A program made the position numbers and the translations under genes. Positions 22,557 through 31,916 of a stretch of 39,156 nucleotides of DNA are shown in pieces (position 1 is the stretch's first letter; every line of letters begins with the position of its first letter). This DNA comes from Bacteroidales bacterium (GTDB lineage Bacteria; Bacteroidota; Bacteroidia; Bacteroidales; UBA7960). The stretch spans positions 1 through 39,156 of the forward strand of contig SKUN01000114.1 of the NCBI GenBank assembly GCA_007129945.1, read 5' to 3'. A model generated the notes under the pieces. It saw nothing but the letters and a program-made list of their open reading frames with translations. It was not told where the DNA came from and did not search any database.

Positions 22557-25049
22557 TTAATCAATTTCATCCAGAATGGATCCTTCACGGTCTCTCTCGG
22601 CACGCTGCCTGTATTCATTGAAACGCCAGGTGAAACCGATAAACAAAGCCCGGCTGTCGCGGCGCCGGACAAGGTCGGCCGTGAAAGACTCCCCGTAGGT
22701 GTACATGTCAAACGTTCGTGACTGAAACACATCATTCAGTCTCAGGGATATGGTACCATCCCCGTCGAGCACACTCACTCTTACCCCCAGGTCCAGGAAA
22801 TACATGTCATCCAGCACACCCTGCCCCCCGTGCTGCTGACAACCTCCGCCACTGGTCCGGCCGGCAGTGACCTCCTCGCTGCGGTAATTGAAACGCGCCT
22901 GGGCACTGATCCGGTCTGTCACATTCCACTCAGATGAAGCCTGGACCATCCATGAATCACCGCTGTAATCCCAGTCAGGTAAGCGCTCATCTTCCAGTTC
23001 ACGGTAAAAGTAACTGAAATTGCCTGTCAGCCGCCACCAGGGGAATAAGGGATAGTTCACCGTGGTTTCCAGCCCGTAAGATGTGGACGACTGAAGATTC
23101 TCAAAAGTGGTTCTTGACTGCATATCATCGCCGGTGGGAAGACTCATCTCGCGGGATATGACATCTTCTGTTTCCCGGTAAAACAGGGTAGCCGTAAAAG
23201 CCTTCCGGTTTTTTGTAAACTGATATCCGGCTTCATAGGAATCGATGAACTCAGGCCTCAGATCAGGGTTTCCATAGGAAATATTCATCGGGTCACTGTA
23301 GTTTACAAAAGGATTCAGCAAGGAAATGCCCGGCCTGTTGACCCGCTGACTGTAATTCAGGAAAAGGGCATGATTGTCAGCCACAAAATAACGCATGTGG
23401 GCACTTGGAAAAAGATTTCTTAAAGAACGGTCAAACTCATCGCCGGTGGTCCGTTGCTCGGCATCAATGTCGTGCTGTTCTGCCCTCAGTCCGGCTTGTA
23501 CCTGGAGGGGTCCCAGGGTGAAAGCATAGATACCATAAAGAGAATGAATGGCTTCACTGAAAAGAAAATAATTACTGTACCCCGGGTTCAGGCTCTCCGA
23601 ACCACTTGCTTCATCCACGTCAAAAAAGCGGAAATCATCCTCCACATCCCGGAAAATACTCTTCACCCCCACCTCAAACCGGCTGTGGTCGTTCCAGGGA
23701 TGCACATAATCGGCCTGCAGGGTGATCACCCTGCCCGGGGTGGATGACTCCACTGACTGCAGCTGCCTTCCGTCCGGGGCTCCAAGTGTGTCCACAAGGA
23801 TGTCACGCACAGTTTCTCCGCTGGTGACAGCATAAAACACATCTGCCATCAGCTCCCGGCCTTCCCGGTCAAAGTCTCTGGTATAATTCAGCACATACTC
23901 CCTTCCAAAACCCTCAAAACGACGCTCCATCTCAGTGTTCAATTGCCGGGAAGCAGGGAGAAACAGGTCTACATCGGAGTAATTGCGCGGACGGGTATCC
24001 CGCAGGTTGAATGTGCCGCTGAAAGTCAGTGTAGTCTTCTCATCAACAAAAAAATCTGTTCCAAACCTGAAATTGTTGAAATACCCCCTGCGGAAAAAAT
24101 CTTCGTACTGATACAGTTGCCGGAGGGTATCCCCCCCGCCGGTTATCCTGTCACGATTGGTCACATTGTAGCCTTCCATCCCGTGGATCCGGAAATCGTA
24201 ACTCCCGAAGAAATTCCAGCGATCAATCCTGTGATTGACATGTACAGATCCGTCATATTTGCTGCCGGTTCCCATATTGGCACTTACCATTCCATTGGTT
24301 CCTTGCTGGCGGTCACGCTTCATCACCACATTGATAATTCCGGCTGTCCCGTCCGGATCGTGTCGGGCGGAAGGATTTGTGATCACTTCAATCTGGTCAA
24401 TCATCGAAGCGGGCAACTGATCAAGGCTTTCAAGGTAAGAAGGGCGTCCGTCGATCAAAATGGTCACATTGCCGCTGCCCCGAAGGCTGACATTTCCGTC
24501 ATAATCCACAGTGACCGAAGGGATCGACTCCATGACGTCAATGGCAGATCCGCCCGTGGCTGTCATGTCCCTGCCCACGGTAAATACCGTTTTGTCCAGG
24601 TTCAGCAACAGCATCTCCCGGTCAGCGGTTACCGTTACCGACTCCATCATTTCTTCGGTGGGATCAATCCGTAAGGTCCCCGTGTCTTTCTCCGGCTCCT
24701 CACTGGTGATCGTTATCCCTTCAAGACGGTGGGTCTGAAAACCAATAAAAGACAGCCTTATGTCATACGTACCTGCCGGAATATTTTCAATACGAAACAT
24801 CCCGTTTTCATTGGTAATTCCCCCTGTGATCATCTCATCCGATCCGGTCGGAAATATCGCAACATTCACATATTCAACCGGCTGGTCACTGACCGACTCC
24901 ACCACCCTGCCGGTCAGCACTCCCCCGTTCATTCGGGGAGCGTCTTCTGAACGGAAATTCAGCTCCCCGGCCATGGCGGCTGCTGACACTGAAAATATTA
25001 TAGCTGTGGCCAGAAAAATGATGTACAGGATTCGGGTTAATGGTCTCAT
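22557..25049 (-). CDS. Outer-membrane TonB-receptor-like beta-barrel protein
   Basis: This is an 830-residue outer-membrane protein. A signal peptide (about 1-28, IIFSVSAAAMAG) is followed by a carboxypeptidase-regulatory-like domain (about 43-125, GVLTGRVVESVSDQPVEYVNVAI). A plug-like domain (about 135-235) contains VDYDGNVSLRGSGNVTILIDG and ITNPSARHDPDGTAGIINVVM. The long beta-barrel ends in FIGFTWRFNEYRQRAER. This is the layout of the OMP_b-brl_3 / TonB-dependent receptor group of Bacteroidota. No SusD partner is adjacent, so a polysaccharide-uptake role is not supported, and the ligand is unknown. One odd segment, SGGGCQQHGGQG (near residue 735), puts a cysteine and glycines in a barrel loop. 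Confidence 0.88.
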   Translation of the reverse strand: MRPLTRILYIIFLATAIIFSVSAAAMAGELNFRSEDAPRMNGGVLTGRVVESVSDQPVEYVNVAIFPTGSDEMITGGITNENGMFRIENIPAGTYDIRLSFIGFQTHRLEGITITSEEPEKDTGTLRIDPTEEMMESVTVTADREMLLLNLDKTVFTVGRDMTATGGSAIDVMESIPSVTVDYDGNVSLRGSGNVTILIDGRPSYLESLDQLPASMIDQIEVITNPSARHDPDGTAGIINVVMKRDRQQGTNGMVSANMGTGSKYDGSVHVNHRIDRWNFFGSYDFRIHGMEGYNVTNRDRITGGGDTLRQLYQYEDFFRRGYFNNFRFGTDFFVDEKTTLTFSGTFNLRDTRPRNYSDVDLFLPASRQLNTEMERRFEGFGREYVLNYTRDFDREGRELMADVFYAVTSGETVRDILVDTLGAPDGRQLQSVESSTPGRVITLQADYVHPWNDHSRFEVGVKSIFRDVEDDFRFFDVDEASGSESLNPGYSNYFLFSEAIHSLYGIYAFTLGPLQVQAGLRAEQHDIDAEQRTTGDEFDRSLRNLFPSAHMRYFVADNHALFLNYSQRVNRPGISLLNPFVNYSDPMNISYGNPDLRPEFIDSYEAGYQFTKNRKAFTATLFYRETEDVISREMSLPTGDDMQSRTTFENLQSSTSYGLETTVNYPLFPWWRLTGNFSYFYRELEDERLPDWDYSGDSWMVQASSEWNVTDRISAQARFNYRSEEVTAGRTSGGGCQQHGGQGVLDDMYFLDLGVRVSVLDGDGTISLRLNDVFQSRTFDMYTYGESFTADLVRRRDSRALFIGFTWRFNEYRQRAERDREGSILDEID

Positions 25050-25176
25050 TATTTATGAAATTCATGATTTATACTGATTTAACTGCGGTTGTTTGACCCG
25101 CTGAAACAGTTTTGGTTTAACCTCCCGGCAGAAAAAGTTTATCATTAACAATCACTTAACAACCATTGACCTGTTA

Positions 25177-25208
25177 TTTGTGATACAGGGATTTGTTTTA
25201 TAAATTTG
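25177..25208 (+). promoter_or_regulatory. Promoter for the MBL-fold lipoprotein gene
   Basis: TTTG at 25177-25180, a 20-base spacer and TAAATTTG at 25201-25208 fit the Bacteroidota promoter without mismatch. The element overlaps a TTG at 25206 that begins the longest open frame, which argues that translation starts instead at the ATG at 25269, about 55 bases after the expected transcription start. Confidence 0.65.
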
Positions 25209-25268
25209 ACGCGCTCTGACAGCCCAAACCCCCTGACCACTGGCATACAATTTGATCGGTACTTATAT

Positions 25269-26204
25269 ATGAAAACAACCTTTTATCAACGGCTTGTGAA
25301 CCGGCAGGCCGGAGTAACCCGCTCCGTCAGCATCCACCACATCGGCCGCCTGGCAGGCACGCTCTTCCTGCTCGCTTTCTTCCTGGCAGTTCCCCTATCC
25401 TGTGAAACAGAAGAAAATGAAATATTCCCGGATGCGGAATTCGTTTACGAAATTCACTTTATTGATGTGGGGCAGGGAGATGCCATTCTTTTTATTTCAC
25501 CGGATGTCACCATGCTGGTGGACGGAGGAACCCGCTGGGGAGGCGTAACCGGATACCTTGACCAGCAGGGGATCGAAGAGATCGACATTGTGATCGGCAC
25601 CCACCCGCACGCCGATCATATCGGAGGCCTGATCGCGGTATTTGAAAACTACACGGTGGGTGAGGTCTATGACCCTGGTGTAATACACACCACCCTCACC
25701 TTTGAGGACTACCTAAGGGCCATTGATGAGTACGAAATTCCATTTACTGTGGCCCGCCGGGGGATGGAGCGGACACTTGGTGACGATGTCCGCATGACCA
25801 TCCTGCACCCGCCTGACAACCCGGAGGGAAGCCTGAACAACAGTTCTGTAGTGACACGGATCACTTTCGGTGAACTGAGTCTGTTGCTTACAGGCGACCT
25901 GGAGATGGAAGGCGAGCTGGAACTGATCAGCACTTTCGACAATCTGCAAAGCACCATTCTGAAGGCAGGTCACCACGGCAGTTACACCAGTTCAACCACC
26001 CGGTTTCTTAATGAGGTGAAACCCGAGGTGAGCGTCATCATGTGCGGAAGGGACAACCAATACGGCCACCCCCACGGGGCCGCGCTTGCCCGGCTGGAAT
26101 CCGCCAGCAACGAAGTGTACCGGACTGACCTGCACGGACACATCCTCATTGAATCCAATGGTTACGAATATACCGTGACCACCAGCATGAATGAATCAGA
26201 ATAA
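25269..26204 (+). CDS. ComEC-like MBL-fold hydrolase, exported lipoprotein
   Basis: This is a 311-residue metallo-beta-lactamase-fold protein of the type found in the C-terminal part of ComEC, but free-standing. The ATG at 25269 gives a basic stretch, a hydrophobic segment (GTLFLLAFFLAVPLSC) and a lipobox Cys near residue 45, so it is anchored in the envelope. The fold begins HFIDVGQGDAILF. It continues with the metal motif THPHADHIGG (about 113-122), then LLLTGDLE (about 208-215), KAGHHGSYTSS (about 234-244) and NQYGHPH. All these are ComEC-type signatures. Such proteins probably cleave nucleic acid or another phosphodiester; substrate unknown. A DUF3006 gene follows 20 bases later. Confidence 0.87.
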   Translation: MKTTFYQRLVNRQAGVTRSVSIHHIGRLAGTLFLLAFFLAVPLSCETEENEIFPDAEFVYEIHFIDVGQGDAILFISPDVTMLVDGGTRWGGVTGYLDQQGIEEIDIVIGTHPHADHIGGLIAVFENYTVGEVYDPGVIHTTLTFEDYLRAIDEYEIPFTVARRGMERTLGDDVRMTILHPPDNPEGSLNNSSVVTRITFGELSLLLTGDLEMEGELELISTFDNLQSTILKAGHHGSYTSSTTRFLNEVKPEVSVIMCGRDNQYGHPHGAALARLESASNEVYRTDLHGHILIESNGYEYTVTTSMNESE

Positions 26205-26224
26205 ACTTCCCAAACTTACTTAAC

Positions 26225-26443
26225 ATGAAGGCTGTAGTTGACAGGATCATGGACGGCATCGCGGTGATCCATTTTGAAAAACAGGACACAGAATTACACG
26301 TACCCATGGAGCACCTTCCGGAAAACACCCGTGAAGGAAGCTGGCTGAAACTGAACTTCGTCCCGGACGAAGACCAGACCAACCAAATGTACAACCGTAT
26401 CAGGGATCTGCTCGAAAAGGTCAAAGGCAGGCAAAAGAAGTAG
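26225..26443 (+). CDS. DUF3006 family small protein
   Basis: This is a 72-residue protein. The layout is AVVDRIMDGIAVIHFEKQDTEL, then the VPMEHLPENTREGSWLKLNF stretch and a basic helical tail. It fits DUF3006, a small beta-barrel-like family whose members often sit beside ComEC-like MBL hydrolases in Firmicutes. That is exactly the position here, 20 bases after the MBL gene and almost surely on the same transcript. It has no signal peptide although the MBL partner is exported, so direct contact between the two in the envelope is not implied. The function is unknown. Confidence 0.8.
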   Translation: MKAVVDRIMDGIAVIHFEKQDTELHVPMEHLPENTREGSWLKLNFVPDEDQTNQMYNRIRDLLEKVKGRQKK

Positions 26444-26511
26444 GGTGTTGCTGTAATCCCCCGGAAGCGGCTGGCTACCTGACAACACACAGGGTTGTGC
26501 TGCACGCGAAA

Positions 26512-27114
26512 TTATTCACGAATCCCTTTGATATAATCCAGATAGGCTGACCGCCGGTTCAGGTTGTGGTACCATTGCCCGTGATCAAAATCCACCAGTT
26601 TTACCCGGGCGTGGGCAAACAAGTCGATAATACGGCGCCGGTCGTTATCCAGCAATGTTTTAATGGCAGCGGTCACCGACTTCCTGTACACCGCGTACAA
26701 GGGTTCATATTTGTCACCCTTACTCACCGGCATCACAATATCCGCTTCGTCAGAAAGGCTGATCATCTCATGGATCAAACCAGGGTTCATTTCAGGGATG
26801 TCGCAGGCAGTTACAAAATTCACGTCACTGTGTGATGCAAGCAGGCAGGAATAGATTCCCATCAGGGGGCCTTTCCCTGCATCCAGGTCGGGCACCACCC
26901 TGCAATTAAGAAATTCATATTTTTCGCTGCTTCCGGCTCCGATGATGATTTCATCAAAATCGCTCTCCAGCTGACGCTTGATATGGGCAATAAGGGGCTC
27001 CCCCTTTCTGTCAAGCATCCCCTTATCGGCACCTCCCATGCGGGAGCCCTTACCGCCGGCCAGGATAACGGCAGAGGCGTTGTACGTATGCTTCTTTTGC
27101 CCATCTGTATTCAT
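26512..27114 (-). CDS. mobA: MobA-like molybdenum cofactor guanylyltransferase
   Basis: This is a 200-residue member of the NTP_transf_3 group. The nucleotide-binding AVILAGGKGSRMGGADKGML (about 15-34) is the MobA signature. Next come the PLIAHIKRQLE segment, DLDAGKGPLMGIYSCL (about 91-106) with the GPL motif, and the metal-binding TACDIPEMNP (about 116-125). MobA attaches GMP from GTP to molybdopterin to make the guanine dinucleotide cofactor used by, for example, formate dehydrogenases. No other molybdopterin gene is in the window. It lies divergent from hypF, so it is probably a separate unit. A related nucleotidyltransferase with another substrate cannot be excluded. Confidence 0.85.
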   Translation of the reverse strand: MNTDGQKKHTYNASAVILAGGKGSRMGGADKGMLDRKGEPLIAHIKRQLESDFDEIIIGAGSSEKYEFLNCRVVPDLDAGKGPLMGIYSCLLASHSDVNFVTACDIPEMNPGLIHEMISLSDEADIVMPVSKGDKYEPLYAVYRKSVTAAIKTLLDNDRRRIIDLFAHARVKLVDFDHGQWYHNLNRRSAYLDYIKGIRE

Positions 27115-27130
27115 TCTGCGTGCTTTTCCG

Positions 27131-27138
27131 TATCTTTG
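27131..27138 (+). promoter_or_regulatory. Candidate -7 promoter element before hypF
   Basis: TATCTTTG matches TAnnTTTG in the gap between mobA and hypF, about 140 bases before the hypF ATG. TTTTG at 27095-27099 is too far away (31 bases) to be a good -33 element. It is the only -7-like element in the gap. I saw no clear NikR-type palindrome here. Confidence 0.35.
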
Positions 27139-27276
27139 TATTCTTAAAAAACCGGAGATTCAGTACACTGTGGTTCAAGCGACAAAACAAGCCGAACCTG
27201 CATCCGGAATGTGGCGGAATGCAAGGTCAGACTGCAGCGCACCAAAAAAACAGGGCATACCAGGTTTTGTTTGAAA

Positions 27277-29559
27277 ATGACTGTAAAATTACACACATTA
27301 TACAACACTTTCCGCATTCAGGTTCAGGGAAGGGTGCAGGGGGTCGGTTTCCGACCGTTTATATACCGTCTGGCAAGTGAGCTCAAGCTCAACGGCCAGG
27401 TGGAGAACCGCAACGACGGCGTACTCATCCTGCTGAACTGCCAAAACGGTGAACTGGAAAAGTTCGTTGACCAACTGCGGGCATTGGCCCCTCCGGCATC
27501 ATTCATCGATTCCATCCGCACCGAACAAGTAGGTCACATTCCTTTTGAAGGTTTTAAAATTGTAAAGAGCAGCTCCGTTTCCGATACGGTTACGGAAGTC
27601 AGCCCGGACATCGCCGTATGCCCCGAATGCCTGGAAGATATGAAAACCCAGGCGAACCGTATCGATTACCCCTTTGTCAACTGTACCAACTGCGGGCCGC
27701 GATTCACCATTATACAGGACCTGCCTTACGACCGGGCCAAAACCACCATGGCGCCCTTTGAGATGTGCCCTGAGTGTCACAAAGAATACACTGATATTTT
27801 CGACCGGCGATTCCACGCCCAACCCGTGGCATGTGTCCGGTGTGGTCCCTCCTATCGCCTGCATACTGCCGGCGGGGATATCACCGACCCGCAGGAGGTC
27901 GTCGAACACACAGCCCGCTTGCTGGCAAACAAAGGAATTGTGGCGATCAAAGGGCTGGGGGGCTTTTTTATCGCCTGCGATCCGCTTTGTGCGGATACGG
28001 TTACCCGGCTCAGGCAACTGAAAAGCCGCGAAGGAAAACCCTTTGCCGTCATGTTTCGCGACACGGAAACCCTGCGGCAGTTCGCACATACCAGCCAACA
28101 GGAGGAAGCCAGCCTGCAGTCACTCAAGCGCCCCATCGTGCTCCTCAAAGACAAGGGAAAGCTTGCCCCGTCGGTCAACATGGGGTTCAATACTATCGGG
28201 GCCATGCTCCCTTACATGCCGCTGCATCACCTGCTGTTCCAACAATCCAGGCTTCCGGCCATGGTACTTACCAGCGGCAACATTTCCGATGAACCCATTA
28301 TTACAGACAACGATGAAGCTGTGAAGGTGTTGGGAAGAATCTGCGATGCGGTACTGACCTACAACAGAGAGATCCATAACCGGACCGACGATTCAGTGGT
28401 CCGTGTGATCCGGAAAAAAGAAAGGGTTTTCAGACGCTCCAGGGGCTATGCACCCATCCCTGTCAAGGTGAGCCGGCAGGTGGAGGGGATCCTGGCCACA
28501 GGCGCCGAACTGGTTAACTGCTTCTGTATCGGAAAGGGCAACCAGGCTTTGCTCAGCCAGCATATCGGTGACCTGAAAAACATGGAAACCTACAACTTTT
28601 TCACAGAGTCCATCGACAAGTACAAACAGCTTTTCCGCTTTGAACCGGCACTGATCGCTGCCGATTTGCATCCAAACTACCTGTCATCCCGGTATGCGGA
28701 AGACCATGACCTTCCGGTGGTACACATTCAGCATCACCATGCCCACATTGCCTCCTGTATGGCTCAGCACAGTCTGGATGAAAAGGTGATCGGCGTGGCC
28801 TTTGACGGCACTGGTTACGGCGATGACGGGCATATCTGGGGCAGCGAATTCATGGTGTGCGACTTCAACGACTATCAAAGGATCACCCATTTTGACTATA
28901 TGCAAATGCCCGGGGGCGATAAGGTAACCGGGGAACCCTGGCGTATGGGCGTTTCCCTGTTGTACAACACCTATGGCTGGGATTTTCACCGCCCGGACCC
29001 GGATTTCTTAAAAGGCATCGACAAGCAGCAGATAGACATTTTGTGCCAGGCCATGGACGAAGGCATCAACACACCATTATCGTCAAGTGCCGGAAGGCTG
29101 TTTGACGGGGTGAGTGCCATGATCAACCTGTGTACCCACAGCCGCTTTCATGCTGAAGCCCCCATGCGCCTGGAGTCGGTGATCGATGAAAGCATTACGG
29201 ATACCTACCCTTTCCATGCAGGAAAAACCATATCTTTCGGGCCGACAATTGACAACATCCTTTATGACATGGAAGAACGGCAGCCGGCTTCAGTCATTTC
29301 TGCCCGCTTCCACAATACCATTGTGAATGCAGTTGAGCAGACCGTCCGGAGAATCAGCGACGAGTACGGCCTGCACAAAGTGATCTTGTCGGGAGGTACA
29401 TTCCAGAATAAGTACCTGGGTGAAAAGCTGGAAACCCGCTTGCTGAAGGCAGGCTTCGAGGTCTATTCCCATGGCAGCGTCCCCGCCAATGACGGGGGAA
29501 TCGCCCTGGGTCAATTAATGATCGCTGCAGCAAAAAGAAACAAGATGAATAACCAATAA
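27277..29559 (+). CDS. hypF: Carbamoyltransferase HypF (hydrogenase maturation)
   Basis: HypF turns carbamoyl phosphate and ATP into carbamoyl-AMP and passes the carbamoyl group to the C-terminal Cys of HypE, starting synthesis of the CN ligands of the [NiFe] site. All parts are present: acylphosphatase domain (RIQVQGRVQGVGFRPFIYRL, 13-32) and zinc-finger region with CPECLEDM, CTNCGP, CPECHKE and CVRCGP (about 114-190). A YrdC-like domain follows (KGLGGFFIACD, SREGKPFAVMFRD, LTSGNISDEPI), then a Kae1-like domain (HHHAHIASCM, VAFDGTGYGDDG, LSGGTFQN). I choose the ATG at 27277 (760 residues), since the frame extending to a GTG at 27211 adds 22 unconserved residues. First gene of the hyp operon, 10 bases before hypC. 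Confidence 0.96.
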   Translation: MTVKLHTLYNTFRIQVQGRVQGVGFRPFIYRLASELKLNGQVENRNDGVLILLNCQNGELEKFVDQLRALAPPASFIDSIRTEQVGHIPFEGFKIVKSSSVSDTVTEVSPDIAVCPECLEDMKTQANRIDYPFVNCTNCGPRFTIIQDLPYDRAKTTMAPFEMCPECHKEYTDIFDRRFHAQPVACVRCGPSYRLHTAGGDITDPQEVVEHTARLLANKGIVAIKGLGGFFIACDPLCADTVTRLRQLKSREGKPFAVMFRDTETLRQFAHTSQQEEASLQSLKRPIVLLKDKGKLAPSVNMGFNTIGAMLPYMPLHHLLFQQSRLPAMVLTSGNISDEPIITDNDEAVKVLGRICDAVLTYNREIHNRTDDSVVRVIRKKERVFRRSRGYAPIPVKVSRQVEGILATGAELVNCFCIGKGNQALLSQHIGDLKNMETYNFFTESIDKYKQLFRFEPALIAADLHPNYLSSRYAEDHDLPVVHIQHHHAHIASCMAQHSLDEKVIGVAFDGTGYGDDGHIWGSEFMVCDFNDYQRITHFDYMQMPGGDKVTGEPWRMGVSLLYNTYGWDFHRPDPDFLKGIDKQQIDILCQAMDEGINTPLSSSAGRLFDGVSAMINLCTHSRFHAEAPMRLESVIDESITDTYPFHAGKTISFGPTIDNILYDMEERQPASVISARFHNTIVNAVEQTVRRISDEYGLHKVILSGGTFQNKYLGEKLETRLLKAGFEVYSHGSVPANDGGIALGQLMIAAAKRNKMNNQ

Positions 29560-29569
29560 AATAATTTTT

Positions 29570-29806
29570 ATGTGTCTTAGCATTCCCGGAAAAATCATAT
29601 CCATTGACGGCGACAAAGCCATTGTCTCTGTGGGCGGTACAGAATCAGCAACCTCACTGCAACTGCTGGATGATGCAGTTGTGGGCGACTACGTACTTAT
29701 CCACACCGGTTTCGCCATCCAAAAGATCAGCGAAGAGGAAGCCGCCGAAACACTCCGGTTATTCAACGAACTGGAGGAATTCAATAAGCAGGAAGAGGAA
29801 GAATGA
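29570..29806 (+). CDS. hypC: Hydrogenase maturation chaperone HypC
   Basis: This 78-residue protein opens with MCLSIPGKI, the HypC signature; Cys2 holds the iron during assembly of the Fe(CN)2CO group with HypD and later docks to the large subunit precursor HoxH. The core (GDYVLIHTGFAIQKISEEEA, about 41-60) is conserved. The tail is acidic (EEFNKQEEEE). The last 4 bases overlap the hypD start, so translation of the two is coupled. There is no second HypC/HybG-type gene in the window. Confidence 0.95.
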   Translation: MCLSIPGKIISIDGDKAIVSVGGTESATSLQLLDDAVVGDYVLIHTGFAIQKISEEEAAETLRLFNELEEFNKQEEEE

Positions 29807-30882
29807 AATACATCGATGAATACCGAAACAAGGAGCTGGTAAAAAACCTGGTGAACAAAATCGGGGAGATTGCCCACAGGGAAGTCTCCCTGATGGAGGT
29901 CTGCGGGGGTCATACCTGGGCCATCCAGAAGTTCGGGATCCCTTCCCTGCTGCCTGAAAACGTACGGTTGCTTTCCGGGCCCGGTTGCCCCGTCTGCGTC
30001 ACAAGTAAACGCTTCATCGACCAGGCAGTGGCTTACAGCCGGATGGACGATGTGATCATCACCACCTTCGGCGACCTGATCAGGGTACCGGGATCCACCT
30101 CTTCACTGGATAAGGAAAAAAGCAAAGGGGCCGACGTACGCATGGTGTATTCCGTGATCGATGCCCTGGACATTGCGAAAAAACACCCGGACAAAAAGGT
30201 GATCTTCCTGGGGATCGGGTTTGAAACGACCGCACCGGGTACGGCAGCAGGCATTAAAAATGCCGCCGAACAGCAGCTGGACAATTTTTTCGTACTGAGT
30301 TCACACAAAGTGATGCCCCCGGCCATGGGTGCCCTGATCGATGAAGGGGTGAAGATCGACGGATACATTGCACCCGGGCACGTCAGCACCATTACCGGAT
30401 CGGGGATCTATGCCGATATTCCTGAAAAATACGGGGTAGCCTGCGTCATTTCCGGGTTTGAACCTGTGGACATCCTGCAATCAGTGTACATGCTGCTGCA
30501 ACAGATCAACAAGCAGGATTACAAAGTAGAGATCCAGTACAGCCGTACCGTCAAACCCGAAGGAAACCCCTTGGCGCTTAAGATCATGAACGAGGTGTTT
30601 GAGCCGGTAAACGACTGGTGGCGGGGGTTCGGGATGCTGCCTGAGAGCGGACTGGGCATCCGGGGTGATTTTGCCCGTTTTGATGCCGACCGGATGATCG
30701 CCGTGGAAGTGGAAGAAACAGCAGATGAAAAAGGCTGTATCTGCGGGGAGATCCTCAAGGGACTGAAAAAGCCCCACGACTGCAGGTTGTTCGGAAAAGT
30801 TTGCAACACCACAAACCCTGTAGGTGCCTGCATGGTATCCCATGAAGGTGCCTGTAATGCTTACTTCAGATTCAACGCATAA
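29803..30882 (+). CDS. hypD: Hydrogenase maturation protein HypD
   Basis: HypD is the Fe-S scaffold on which, together with HypC, the iron receives its two cyanides and one carbonyl. In this 359-residue protein the conserved motifs are EVCGGHTWAI (Cys34), GPGCPVCVT (Cys62 and Cys65) and FGDLIRVPGS. GFETTAPGTAAGI (about 144-156) and the Cys-rich C-terminus that ligates a [4Fe-4S] cluster (GCICGEILKG, PHDCRLFGKVC, GACMVSHEGAC) complete the set. Its start overlaps hypC by 4 bases and its stop overlaps the hypE start by one base. Length and all key cysteines are normal, so it should be functional. Confidence 0.97.
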   Translation: MKYIDEYRNKELVKNLVNKIGEIAHREVSLMEVCGGHTWAIQKFGIPSLLPENVRLLSGPGCPVCVTSKRFIDQAVAYSRMDDVIITTFGDLIRVPGSTSSLDKEKSKGADVRMVYSVIDALDIAKKHPDKKVIFLGIGFETTAPGTAAGIKNAAEQQLDNFFVLSSHKVMPPAMGALIDEGVKIDGYIAPGHVSTITGSGIYADIPEKYGVACVISGFEPVDILQSVYMLLQQINKQDYKVEIQYSRTVKPEGNPLALKIMNEVFEPVNDWWRGFGMLPESGLGIRGDFARFDADRMIAVEVEETADEKGCICGEILKGLKKPHDCRLFGKVCNTTNPVGACMVSHEGACNAYFRFNA

Positions 30883-31895
30883 TGGAAAAAAATATACTAC
30901 TCGGACACGGAAGCGGAGGCCGTCTGATGCACTCCCTGATCCGCGACCTGTTTATCAAATACTTTGACAATCCTTTCCTGGCACAGCAAAGCGACTCGGC
31001 CATTTTAGACCTTCCCCCCGGAAAAACCGCATTTACCACCGATTCTTATGTGATCGACCCGGTCTTCTTTCCCGGCGGAGACATCGGAAAGCTGGCCGTC
31101 TGCGGGACGGTAAACGACCTGGCTGTGGCCGGGGCCACCCCGCGCTATATCACAGCCGCATTCATCATTGAGGAAGGCCTGCCGATGGAGGAACTGGAGC
31201 GCATCGTTGCCTCCATGGCCGAAGAAGCGAAAAAAGCCGGGGTGCTGATCGTTACCGGCGACACCAAGGTGGTGAACAAGGGCCAGTGCGACAAACTCTT
31301 CATCAATACCGCCGGCATCGGCGAACTGGAGACGGCCCATGCCCCCATCGGAACCGGGGAACACATAGCGGCGGGAGACAAGATCCTCCTCAACGGCCCC
31401 ATTGCCCAGCACGGCATGGCGATCATGGCGGTAAGGAATTTCGGCAACTTCAATACCAGCATTCAGTCAGACTGCAGCTGCCTCAACCACATGATCCGGG
31501 AGGTACTCGACACCGGCGCCAGGGTGAAATTTATGCGGGATGCCACCAGGGGCGGCCTGGCCACCGTCATGTGCGAAATGGCCACCCAGAGGGGCCTTGG
31601 CGTGGAAGTCAATGAAGAAGATGTGCCTGTGGATGACAATGTGCGCGGGATGTGCGAATTGCTCGGGTTCGATCCTTTTTACGTGGCCAACGAAGGAAAA
31701 CTGGTGATGGTGGTGCACCCGGAAGATGCGGAAATGGTCATCCAGACCATGAAAAACAACCCGCTGGGACGGGATGCAGCAATAATCGGCGAACTGACCG
31801 GGAATCACCCCGGAAAGGCCGCCCTGCAAACCGCCATCGGGGGCAAACGCATCATGGATATGCTGGCCGGAGAACAACTCCCCAGGATCTGCTAG
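30882..31895 (+). CDS. hypE: Hydrogenase maturation protein HypE (thiocarbamate dehydratase)
   Basis: HypE (337 residues) takes the carbamoyl group from HypF on its C-terminal Cys and uses ATP to dehydrate it to thiocyanate, the cyanide donor for HypC-HypD. The N-terminus ILLGHGSGGRLMHSLI (5-20) and FTTDSYVIDPVFFPGGDIG (about 48-66) are typical. CGTVNDLAVAGATPRYI (about 70-86) forms the ATP-binding PurM-like domain. The protein ends PRIC, with the essential C-terminal cysteine in place. It starts 1 base inside hypD's stop and precedes hypA by 21 bases. Confidence 0.97.
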   Translation: MEKNILLGHGSGGRLMHSLIRDLFIKYFDNPFLAQQSDSAILDLPPGKTAFTTDSYVIDPVFFPGGDIGKLAVCGTVNDLAVAGATPRYITAAFIIEEGLPMEELERIVASMAEEAKKAGVLIVTGDTKVVNKGQCDKLFINTAGIGELETAHAPIGTGEHIAAGDKILLNGPIAQHGMAIMAVRNFGNFNTSIQSDCSCLNHMIREVLDTGARVKFMRDATRGGLATVMCEMATQRGLGVEVNEEDVPVDDNVRGMCELLGFDPFYVANEGKLVMVVHPEDAEMVIQTMKNNPLGRDAAIIGELTGNHPGKAALQTAIGGKRIMDMLAGEQLPRIC

Positions 31896-31916
31896 AAAAA
31901 CAGAAAGGTAAGAATC

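Noticed and set aside
27115-27276. NikR operator or nickel riboswitch upstream of hypF
   Set aside because: No GTATGA-N16-TCATAC-like palindrome or structured aptamer could be recognised; only a -7-like element was found.
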